In this document: positions 44,260 through 53,827 of the stretch, piece after piece
Position numbering within the stretch: position 1 is the first letter of the stretch
How the letters are laid out: the number at the start of each line of letters is the position of its first letter
DNA from: Piscinibacter caeni
Lineage (GTDB): Bacteria; Pseudomonadota; Gammaproteobacteria; Burkholderiales; Burkholderiaceae_C
Reading direction: 5' to 3'
NCBI GenBank assembly: GCA_003265685.1
Contig: QJOU01000044.1
Location: 1-64,000 of the forward strand
DNA: 64,000 nt
The notes under the pieces: model-generated
The model's input: only the letters and a program-made list of their open reading frames with translations
What the model was told of the DNA's origin: nothing
The model's database searches: none
Translations under genes and position numbers: made by a program

Positions 44260-44703
44260 GACCTTGTGCCGCATCAGGCGGCCCTTCTCCCGCTCCCAGT
44301 CCTTCTTCTTCTCGCTCTCGCGCTTGTCGTGCTGCGCCTTGCCCTTGGCCAGCGCGATCTCGGCCTTCACGCGCCCGCCCTTGTAGTGCAGGTTCAGCGG
44401 CACCAGCGTGAAGCCCTTCTGCTCGACCTTGCCGATCAGGCGCCGGATCTCGTCCTTGTGCATCAGCAGCTTCTTGGTGCGGTCGGCCTCGGGGTGCACG
44501 TGCGTCGAGGCGCTGCGCAGCGCATTGATGCGGCAGCCGATCAGGTAGAGCTCGCCGTCGCGGATCATCACGTAGCCGTCGGTCAGCTGAACCTGGCCGG
44601 CGCGGATCGCCTTGATCTCCCAGCCCTCGAGCACCACGCCGGCCTCGAAACGTTCTTCGATGTGGTAGTCGTGGAAGGCGCGGCGGTTTTCGGCGATCGA
44701 CAT
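44245..44703 (-). CDS. smpB: SsrA-binding protein SmpB
   Basis: SmpB carries tmRNA into stalled ribosomes for trans-translation. The 152-residue protein has the N-terminal '[17 protein letters not shown]' region, '[16 protein letters not shown]' and 'LIGCRINAL', and the basic, disordered tail '[22 protein letters not shown]' in two parts that enters the ribosomal decoding centre. I chose ATG 44703, matching family starts. tmRNA itself is not in the window. Divergent from ratA across a perfect palindrome. Confidence 0.96.
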   Translation of the reverse strand: MSIAENRRAFHDYHIEERFEAGVVLEGWEIKAIRAGQVQLTDGYVMIRDGELYLIGCRINALRSASTHVHPEADRTKKLLMHKDEIRRLIGKVEQKGFTLVPLNLHYKGGRVKAEIALAKGKAQHDKRESEKKKDWEREKGRLMRHKVSSKA

Positions 44704-44730
44704 GGAGGTCAGGTGGGGCCGGAAGCCGCC

Positions 44731-44752
44731 CATACAATTTCCTCATTGTATG
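44731..44752. promoter_or_regulatory. Perfect palindrome in the smpB/ratA divergent region
   Basis: CATACAAT-TTCCTC-ATTGTATG: an 8-bp perfect inverted repeat that includes the ratA start codon. Each arm contains TACAAT, a -10-like hexamer reading in opposite directions, so the two promoters would exclude one another. No clear -35 elements are present. Alternatively it is an operator. Confidence 0.6.
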
Positions 44753-45205
44753 AAGCACGTGAAGAAGTCCGTCCTGCTGTGGTACTCGCCACGCGAGATG
44801 TACACGCTGGTGACCGCCGTGCACGACTACCCCAAGTTCCTGCCCTGGTGCGAGCGTGCCGAGGTGCTCGAGCACACCGAGCAGGGCATGACCGCGCGGC
44901 TGCACCTGCACTACGCCGGCGTGCGGCATGCCTTCACCACGCGCAACCGGCACGAGGCCGATGCGCTGGTCGAGGTCGACCTGGTCGACGGCCCGTTCTC
45001 GCTGCTCGAGGGCCACTGGCGCTTCGTGCCGCTGGCCGTGCCGGGCGACCCCGACGCGCAGGCCTGCCGCATCGAGTTCGAGCTGCGCTACGCCTTCAGC
45101 AGCAAGGCGCTGGAGGCGGTGGTGAGCCCGGTGTTCGATCGCGTCGCCAACACCTTCGTCGACTCCTTCGTGCGGCGTGCGGAGCAGGTGCATGGCGCCC
45201 GCTGA
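44750..45205 (+). CDS. ratA: RatA-type START-domain protein
   Basis: A 151-residue START/coenzyme-Q-binding-like protein of the RatA (YfjG) family. Family marks are 'LLWYSPREMYTLVTAVHDYPKFLPWC' (split here between residues 9 and 35), the long hydrophobic-pocket helix at the end ('VVSPVFDRVANTFVDSFV') and the 'GPFSLLEGHWRF' strand. In E. coli RatA was reported to block 70S ribosome association, and homologues are also linked to ubiquinone handling; which role holds here is open. The ATG is part of a palindrome shared with smpB. rnfH overlaps the end by 14 bp, the usual ratA-rnfH pair. Confidence 0.9.
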   Translation: MKHVKKSVLLWYSPREMYTLVTAVHDYPKFLPWCERAEVLEHTEQGMTARLHLHYAGVRHAFTTRNRHEADALVEVDLVDGPFSLLEGHWRFVPLAVPGDPDAQACRIEFELRYAFSSKALEAVVSPVFDRVANTFVDSFVRRAEQVHGAR

Positions 45206-45500
45206 GCCCGTCGGCGTCAGCGTGGCCTACAGCCCGCGCGCCGGCGAGGTCGACGAAGTGTCGTTGACCTTGCCGCACGGGGCCACGCTGATCGACGCGA
45301 TACGCGCCAGCGGGCTGCTGGCGCGCCACCCGGAGATCGACCTGGGCGTGCTGCGCACCGGCATCTGGGGCCGTGCGAAGTCGCACGACACGCCGCTGCG
45401 CGAGCGCGACCGGGTGGAGATCTACCGGCCGCTGACGGTGGATCCGAAGGAGGCGCGGCGCCTGCGCTACCGCAAGGACCGCCGCCGTCCGGCGCCCTGA
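45192..45500 (+). CDS. rnfH: RnfH-family protein
   Basis: A 102-residue ubiquitin-fold protein of the RnfH (UPF0125) family, usually found after ratA. The 'EVSLTLPHGATLIDAIRASGL' region and the C-terminal 'RDRVEIYRPLTVDPKEARRLRY' motif are characteristic; the tail is basic. The name comes from an association with Rnf complexes, but most members are not next to rnf genes and the function is uncertain. Start ATG 45192 overlaps ratA by 14 bp. Confidence 0.9.
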   Translation: MAPAEPVGVSVAYSPRAGEVDEVSLTLPHGATLIDAIRASGLLARHPEIDLGVLRTGIWGRAKSHDTPLRERDRVEIYRPLTVDPKEARRLRYRKDRRRPAP

Positions 45501-45507
45501 GTGACGC

Positions 45508-46011
45508 TCAGGGCTTGCAGTCGGACGCGATCACGTCCTGCGCGCGCTTCACCTCGGCGGCGCGGGTCGTGTCGTCGATGATCTCGCGCTCGCCCTTGTC
45601 GTTGATGCGGGCGATGCGCTGGCCGCTCTCGAGCGAGCGCACATGCGCCTTGGCGCGCAGGCAGTTGTCGGCCTTGGCGGCGGCAAGCTTCTGCTCCTCG
45701 GCCTTGGCCTTCTCGGCCTGTTCCTTCTCGGCCGCCTTGCGCTTGGCCTCGAGTTCGGGCTCCTTGCCGGCCGGTGCGGGCGGCACCGCCGAGGCGGCCG
45801 AGGCCGCCGGCGCCACGAAGGCCGGCGCCTGGCGCGACACCGCCGCGGCCGGGCGCTGCAGGATGTCCTTCTCGGGCACGCCGTTGGGCGGAGGCAGATC
45901 GCTGTACTGGATGCGGCCGGTGTTGTCGCGCCACTTCCATTGCGCCGTTGCCGGCAGGGCGACCAGGCTGCCGAGCAGCAGGGCGAGGAGGACGGGCGGA
46001 ATGCGGCGCAT
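45508..46011 (-). CDS. Exported DUF4124-domain protein
   Basis: A 167-residue secreted protein. A signal peptide (about 1-23, ending 'ALPATAQ') is followed directly by a DUF4124 motif, 'WKWRDNTGRIQYSDLPPPNGVP' read from residue 25, a short beta structure common in proteobacterial envelope proteins of unknown role. An Ala/Pro-rich stretch and a charged helix (about 80-115, Glu/Lys/Ala) follow; two cysteines late in the sequence ('DNCLRAK' and 'ASDCKP') could pair. The gene is convergent with rnfH (7 bp) and divergent from guaB, a placement seen in many Burkholderiales. Confidence 0.82.
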   Translation of the reverse strand: MRRIPPVLLALLLGSLVALPATAQWKWRDNTGRIQYSDLPPPNGVPEKDILQRPAAAVSRQAPAFVAPAASAASAVPPAPAGKEPELEAKRKAAEKEQAEKAKAEEQKLAAAKADNCLRAKAHVRSLESGQRIARINDKGEREIIDDTTRAAEVKRAQDVIASDCKP

Positions 46012-46085
46012 GGGGACAGTGCGAGAAGCTCTCGCGCGAGTTTAGCGGCCGGCCCCGGCGTGCAGGCGCGCACAGGTGTGCCAAA

Positions 46086-46113
46086 GCGTGCAGCACGGCA
46101 CGCTCCCTATAAT
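46086..46113 (+). promoter_or_regulatory. guaB promoter with upstream inverted repeat
   Basis: A perfect TATAAT at 46108-46113 lies 26 bases before the guaB ATG. Immediately upstream is GCGTGC-AGCACG-GCACGC (46086-46103), a 6-bp inverted repeat covering the spacer and -35 area. No consensus -35 is present, so an activator or repressor may bind the repeat. Confidence 0.55.
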
Positions 46114-46139
46114 CCGCTTTTGCGTCTGGAGCCCGCCTC

Positions 46140-47612
<1,473 letters not shown>

Positions 47613-47614
47613 AC

Positions 47615-48865
47615 GTGGCCGAGGCGACCGGCACGGCGCGCCGCCAGGCGTCCATGCCCTTCATCCTGCTGACCGTCCTGCTGGACATGGTCGCGATCGG
47701 CCTGATCGTGCCGGTGCTGCCGCTGATCGTCGGGAGCTTCACCGCCTCGCCGGCCGAGCAGACCTTCTGGTTCGGCGTGATCACCTTCTCGTTCGGCCTC
47801 GCCAACTTCTTTGCCGCGCCGGTGCTCGGCGCGCTGTCCGACCGGTACGGGCGGCGCCCGGTGCTGCTGCTGGGCTTCTCCGGCCTGGCATTGAGCTTCA
47901 TCGTCACCGGCCTGGCCACCGCGCTGTGGATGCTGATCGTGGTGCGCCTGTTCAGCGGCGCGATGCAGGCCAACGCCGCGGTGGCCAACGCCTACGTGGC
48001 CGACATCACGCCGCCGGCCGAGCGGGCGCGCCGCTTCGGCCTGCTGGGCGCGATGTTCGGCCTGGGCTTCATTCTCGGGCCGGCGCTGGGCGGTGTGCTG
48101 GGGGCGATCGACATCCACCTGCCGTTCTTCGTGGCCGGCGCGCTGGCGATCGCGAACTGGCTGTACGGCTACTTCGTGCTGCCCGAGTCGTTGCCGGCCG
48201 AGCGGCGCCGGCCCTTCGACGCACGCAAGGCGATTCCGTTGTCTGCCTTGAAGCAGCTCGGCAGCCTGCAGGGCGTCGGCCCGCTGATCGTGGTGATCGC
48301 GCTGGCCAACCTGGCGCAGTTCACGCTGCACTCGAGCTGGGTGCTGCACAACCATTTCAAGTTCGGCTGGGGCCCGGCGGAGAACGGCTGGTCGCTGTTC
48401 GTCGTCGGCCTGGTGTCCTTCTTCGTGCAGGGCGTGCTGCTGCGCCACCTGCTCAAGCGCTTCTCGCCGCAGCGCCTGGCCGGCATCGGGCTGATCGCCT
48501 CGGCGCTCACCTACCTCGGCTTCGGCCTGGCCACGCAGGGGTGGATGATGTACGCCGTGATCGTCGTCGGCACCATCGCCGGCGGCGGCGCGCAGGCCTC
48601 GATCCAGAGCCTGGTGTCCAACGCGGCCGACCCGAACAACCAAGGCCAGACCGCCGGCTCGGTGGCCTCGCTCACCAGCCTGATGGCCGTGCTCGCGCCC
48701 ACCGTCGCGGCGCCGCTGCTGGGACTCGTCTCGCACCTGCCGCGCGGCGACGTCTGGATCGGCCTGCCGTTCTTCTGCTGCGCGCTGTTGCAGGCCATCG
48801 GCGCCGGCATCGCGATCTCCCACTTCCGCCGCCAGCGTGCGCTGCATCCGGCGCCCGCCGTCTGA
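47615..48865 (+). CDS. MFS transporter, TetA-like (TCR/Tet) family
   Basis: A 416-residue 12-helix carrier. '[19 protein letters not shown]' in helix 1 and the loop '[16 protein letters not shown]' between helices 2 and 3 are the tetracycline-efflux family marks. A tetracycline substrate is not implied. I chose GTG 47615, which has GGAG five bases upstream; an in-frame GTG at 47609 lacks a spaced ribosome site. It starts 2 bp after guaB and ends 4 bp before guaA, so it sits inside the gua operon. Confidence 0.87.
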   Translation: MAEATGTARRQASMPFILLTVLLDMVAIGLIVPVLPLIVGSFTASPAEQTFWFGVITFSFGLANFFAAPVLGALSDRYGRRPVLLLGFSGLALSFIVTGLATALWMLIVVRLFSGAMQANAAVANAYVADITPPAERARRFGLLGAMFGLGFILGPALGGVLGAIDIHLPFFVAGALAIANWLYGYFVLPESLPAERRRPFDARKAIPLSALKQLGSLQGVGPLIVVIALANLAQFTLHSSWVLHNHFKFGWGPAENGWSLFVVGLVSFFVQGVLLRHLLKRFSPQRLAGIGLIASALTYLGFGLATQGWMMYAVIVVGTIAGGGAQASIQSLVSNAADPNNQGQTAGSVASLTSLMAVLAPTVAAPLLGLVSHLPRGDVWIGLPFFCCALLQAIGAGIAISHFRRQRALHPAPAV

Positions 48866-48869
48866 ACCC

Positions 48870-50453
<1,584 letters not shown>

Positions 50454-50579
50454 TCTAACCTCGTGTCAGGTCGTGCCATGCAGTCCGACTCTTCCTTGAA
50501 ACGCAAGCCCTGACAGGCACTTACCGTCCCAGGCCGTTTCAAGCCGCCACGGCAAATCCCGCCCACATCGGCGGCATTG

Positions 50580-50660
50580 CTGACGGCATCGAGAGCAGAC
50601 CCTTGAACGACCACCGCCGATACCGTCGAATGCTCTGACGGTATCGCCTGACGGTATCGC
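50580..50660. repeat. Short repeat cluster upstream of the integrase
   Basis: CTGACGGTATCGC occurs twice head to tail (50635-50647 and 50648-50660). An inverted copy of its core, CGATACCGTC, lies at 50618-50627, and a degenerate direct copy (11 of 13 bases) at 50580-50592. The cluster ends 12 bases before the integrase start. Arm-type integrase sites or an autoregulatory operator are the likely meanings. Confidence 0.7.
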
Positions 50661-50672
50661 TTGGGGGACTCG

Positions 50673-51956
50673 ATGCTCACCGACATGCAGATGAAGGCCC
50701 TGAAGCCTACGGGCCGGGTCTACAAGGTTGCGGATCAGCAAGGGCTGTACGTCGCCGTCACGCGCACTGGCGTGGCGAGCTTTCGGTTCGACTACCGAGT
50801 CCATGGGCGCCGCGAGACGCTGGTGCTAGGCAAGTACGACCCGAGCCTTGGTGCGAGGAAGCCACGGGACCTCAAGGAACTCGACTACGGGATGTCCTTG
50901 TCACTGGCCGAGGTGAGACTGTTGTTGACGCGAGCGCGTCGTTCAGTGGAGCAGGGCGAGAGTCCGTCGCGTGCCAAGACAGAGAAGCGCGCCGAGGCCG
51001 CCGATGCACTGACTTTCGGCAGATGGGCGGAGAAGTACTTTGCCGAAACCAAGCTGGCCGAGTCCACCCGGGCGATGCGCAAGTCCATCTACGACCGGAA
51101 CCTGGCGGCAGAGTTCGGCCGATTGAAGCTGGAGGAGATCACTCCAACGCGCCTGATGGCAAGGTGCGAAAGGATCAAGGAACGGGGTGCAGCTGCTCCC
51201 GCCGTTCACACCCGGGAGATCGTTCTTCAGGTCTTCCGGTTCGTCCAGGCGCGCGGCTTGAAGATCGACAACCCAGCGGAGGCGATCAGGCCCAGCGCGA
51301 TCGCTACGTTCAAGGCGCGGGACAGGTCACTTTCACCGTCCGAGATCCATGTGTTCTTCGCTGCACTCGAGCAGACGGCGACCATGCCCACGCTGCGCCT
51401 GGCCATCAAGTTCATGCTGCTGACGCTGGTGCGCAAGTCGGAGTTCATCGAGGCGACCTGGGGCGAGATCAACTTCGATACGGCGACGTGGACGATTCCG
51501 AAGGAGCGCATGAAGGCCGGGCGGCATCACAACGTCTATCTCAGTCAACAGGCCCTGGACATCCTCGTCGCCTTCAAGACCTGCTTCGGCGCGAGCTCGT
51601 ATCTGCATCCCGGACGTTACGAGACCACGCTGCCCATCAGTGCGGCCACGTTGAATCGAGTCATCGACGTGACGGTCGAACTCATCCGTGATTGGGGCGA
51701 AGACTTCGAACCCTTCACGGTGCATGACCTGCGCCGGACGGCCAGTACCTTGTTGCACGAGGCCGGCTTCAACAGCGACTGGATCGAGAAGTGCCTTGCT
51801 CATGAGCAGCGGGGTGTGCGTGCGGTCTACAACAAGGCAGAGTACGCGGAGCAACGACGCACGATGATGCAAAGCTGGGCCGACATGCTTGATGAGTGGA
51901 TCCGGAACGGCGGCAACGTAGTTCCCATTCGACGCCAAGCGACTGCGCTCGCGTGA
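50673..51956 (+). CDS. int: Tyrosine recombinase (integrase) of an integrative element
   Basis: A 427-residue phage-type integrase. An N-terminal arm-binding domain of the DUF4102 type (about 1-90), a core-binding SAM-like domain (about 115-205; 'TFGRWAEKYFAETKLAEST') and a catalytic domain with R254 ('LTLVRKSEF'), a lysine in 'KERMKAGRHH', H351 and R354 in 'HDLRRT', H377 and the nucleophile Y386 ('RAVYNKAEY'). All catalytic residues are present, so it should be active. I prefer ATG 50673 with GGGGGA five bases upstream to TTG 50661. Base composition is visibly lower in GC than guaA, a sign of transfer. It is the left-end gene of the element. Confidence 0.93.
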   Translation: MLTDMQMKALKPTGRVYKVADQQGLYVAVTRTGVASFRFDYRVHGRRETLVLGKYDPSLGARKPRDLKELDYGMSLSLAEVRLLLTRARRSVEQGESPSRAKTEKRAEAADALTFGRWAEKYFAETKLAESTRAMRKSIYDRNLAAEFGRLKLEEITPTRLMARCERIKERGAAAPAVHTREIVLQVFRFVQARGLKIDNPAEAIRPSAIATFKARDRSLSPSEIHVFFAALEQTATMPTLRLAIKFMLLTLVRKSEFIEATWGEINFDTATWTIPKERMKAGRHHNVYLSQQALDILVAFKTCFGASSYLHPGRYETTLPISAATLNRVIDVTVELIRDWGEDFEPFTVHDLRRTASTLLHEAGFNSDWIEKCLAHEQRGVRAVYNKAEYAEQRRTMMQSWADMLDEWIRNGGNVVPIRRQATALA

Positions 51957-52074
51957 GCGCCCCCATTTCTCTCGGCTGTCCCGTCTCATCGCGGCCAGCG
52001 GGCAACCGAGGCGCCTCGCACCCCGCTCCGATGGACCATGCGCATAGGCAGGGGCCGGGATTGGCCAGTGAACC

Positions 52075-52677
52075 TCAAACGGGCAAGACAAAGACTTGGT
52101 ACCTGGTGAGAAACGACGGCCAGTCGACGTGGTCGCGCAGCGCGATGTCGTCGACAAGCGAGAGCTTCTCGGCTGCACGGTCGAACAGTGCGGCGCACGC
52201 GGCCGGGTGATTGTTGCGCGACGGGTAGAGCACGCCGTCGAATCGAGGCGTGCCATCCGGCTCGGCGAGCGCGTGTACCAGCGCAGCGATGCGCTGCGTG
52301 TGAACGTAGCGACGGCTGGCCAGCTGGGACAGGTTCAATCCGAACTGCGATGCCATCACGCCGGGCGCAGTGAGGTCGGCGAGCGACAGAGGCTCGAGGA
52401 CGCCGATCGCCCTGACCATGCGCGCGTACACCTCGGTTCGGGTGATTGCGCGCTTGGCGCGGCGGTTCCAACGGTGCTGGCGGAAGACGGACTCCATGAG
52501 CGCGGTCGCCAGGTCGAAGCCGACATAGAGCGTGCCAAACCGGAGAGCCCAGTCGTCGTAGCGATTGCCGCCCGAGCGGCCGAAGTGAAGAGCCGTGCCG
52601 CGATACGCTGACCGGCTACCGTGCTGGAGAAGTTCTCCTGCAGGAATGATTCGGGACGGAACATCAGGCGTCGGCAC
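52075..52677 (-). CDS. RES-domain toxin
   Basis: A 200-residue RES protein, the toxin family that degrades NAD+ in known members. The family pattern is clear: 'SAYRGTALHFGRSGGNRYDDW' (GGN-R in place of the usual GG-R-W), 'GTLYVGFDLATALMESVF' with the conserved tyrosine and glutamate, 'SRRYVHTQRIAALVH', and 'DGVLYPSRNNHPAACAALF'. The likely start is GTG 52677, which overlaps the antitoxin stop by 14 bases, giving the coupling typical of RES/Xre pairs; longer in-frame starts exist but add an unrelated tail. It lies after the integrase, tail to tail, with 118 bp between. Confidence 0.85.
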   Translation of the reverse strand: MPTPDVPSRIIPAGELLQHGSRSAYRGTALHFGRSGGNRYDDWALRFGTLYVGFDLATALMESVFRQHRWNRRAKRAITRTEVYARMVRAIGVLEPLSLADLTAPGVMASQFGLNLSQLASRRYVHTQRIAALVHALAEPDGTPRFDGVLYPSRNNHPAACAALFDRAAEKLSLVDDIALRDHVDWPSFLTRYQVFVLPV

Positions 52678-53308
52678 GGCCGTGCTCCGCCGGCTGCACG
52701 CCGAGCGAAGCAAGCACGATGCGCGCAACAGCGTCGACGTTGCCTCGATTCGCGCTCGCCGCCGGAGATTGGCCGCCAAGGGCTTCGCAGGGCTCCGCCA
52801 GGGCGCGGTACACCGTCCAGGCGTCGACATCTTCTGCGGCCTGGAGCACGGTGCGCGTCAGCTGCAGGCCTGGTGCCTCCAACTGCCAGTCGGGAATGCG
52901 CTGGCCTCGGCGGCCGACGTCCAGCGCAAGCAACCTGCGTGCGGTGATGTCCTTGTAGATCTGCTGGCGGGACTTGTGGGCCAGGCGCACGAAGTCGGTC
53001 AGCGGCAGGTTGTGCGGTCGCTCGAACTCGCGAAGCAGTTCAGCGCGGCCTCGCTGGACGTCGGCAGCCGTCGGCGCCCAGGAGGTGGCCGCGCGCAGCG
53101 ACGCGCCCTTCCGGCCCAGCGTTTCGGTCAGGGGCGTCGCCTCGGCGGCTACGTTCGTGGCAGCCGCCACCTTCTCTCGAACAAGGCGGTCAAGCTCGAA
53201 GAGGAATGCGCCACGGTCGCGAACCGTGACCGCCTTGTCGAAGCGGTGAACCTCCGTCGGGGTGACGAGCAGGTGGCTCATAACCCCTGCACCTTGGGCC
53301 TTGCGCAT
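52664..53308 (-). CDS. MbcA/ParS-type antitoxin for the RES toxin
   Basis: A 214-residue protein. The N-terminal half is a predicted regulatory domain; 'LPLTDFVRLAHKSRQQIYKDI' is a helix-turn-helix, and the C-terminal part ('VDAWTVYRALAEPCEALGG' then 'GNVDAVARIVLASLG') matches the toxin-binding domain of MbcA/ParS/Xre antitoxins. It overlaps and precedes the RES toxin gene. ATG 53308 is used; ATG 53281 is an alternative. The promoter has TTGACA-17-TACTCT with tandem GTCTCGT repeats across the spacer, consistent with autoregulation. Confidence 0.82.
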   Translation of the reverse strand: MRKAQGAGVMSHLLVTPTEVHRFDKAVTVRDRGAFLFELDRLVREKVAAATNVAAEATPLTETLGRKGASLRAATSWAPTAADVQRGRAELLREFERPHNLPLTDFVRLAHKSRQQIYKDITARRLLALDVGRRGQRIPDWQLEAPGLQLTRTVLQAAEDVDAWTVYRALAEPCEALGGQSPAASANRGNVDAVARIVLASLGVQPAEHGRADA

Positions 53309-53338
53309 GACGAACTCTGCGTACGCATGAGATACGGC

Positions 53339-53375
53339 AGAGTAGTCTCGTTTGTCTCGTATGTCAACTTTGACA
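53339..53375. promoter_or_regulatory. Toxin-antitoxin promoter with operator repeats
   Basis: On the minus strand TTGACA (53367-53362) and TACTCT (53344-53339) are separated by 17 bp. Two direct copies of GTCTCGT (53345-53351, 53354-53360) fill the spacer. The palindrome TGTCAA-CT-TTGACA (53362-53375) gives back-to-back -35 hexamers, one for the rightward small gene. The repeats are the likely antitoxin operator. Confidence 0.7.
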
Positions 53376-53507
53376 ACCTGAACTCACCGAGTGTTGTAGG
53401 GGTTGCCGACGTCTTTCGGTGGCGATTGCGTCGCGACACCGAGCGCCACTCCAGACAGATTGCCTTTTCTGCGCCTGTCGCTACGCTTGAACCCAGGGGA
53501 TAGAGTG

Positions 53508-53822
53508 ATGCGCAAGTTGGTCTTCCTCGCCTGTATCGCCATCGGCGGGTTGGCGGGGCTGCTTGTTGCCGCACACGACGCCTGGAGCGTTCGCGCGGTG
53601 ATGATCAGCATCGGATGCGTCGCGGGCGCTGCCATCGGAGGTGCAATCGCACGGAGGGCGGGAGTCCGTCGGCAAAAGGTGCCCGAAGTCCCATTTGGCA
53701 TGGGGAGCGGGCCAGACGCTCGGGACCTGAATTACTGGCGCGACGAGGGCCACCCCCCCTTCATGCGCCCCAGTCGCTCCGAGCCCGATCAGCATATGTT
53801 TGATCCAGAGCGGGTCGACTAG
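53508..53822 (+). CDS. Small membrane protein of unknown function, convergent with traG
   Basis: A 104-residue protein. Residues about 4-20 ('VFLACIAIGGLAGLLVAA') and about 31-48 ('VMISIGCVAGAAIGGAIA') are two glycine-rich hydrophobic segments, followed by a charged, Pro-rich cytoplasm- or periplasm-facing tail. I do not recognise it. It is the only gene in the transfer region on the plus strand and its stop lies 5 bp from the traG stop. In SXT- and F-like systems the gene next to traG encodes entry exclusion, so an analogous role is possible from position alone. The ATG at 53508 has a purine-rich stretch before it. Confidence 0.55.
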   Translation: MRKLVFLACIAIGGLAGLLVAAHDAWSVRAVMISIGCVAGAAIGGAIARRAGVRRQKVPEVPFGMGSGPDARDLNYWRDEGHPPFMRPSRSEPDQHMFDPERVD

Positions 53823-53827
53823 TTAAG

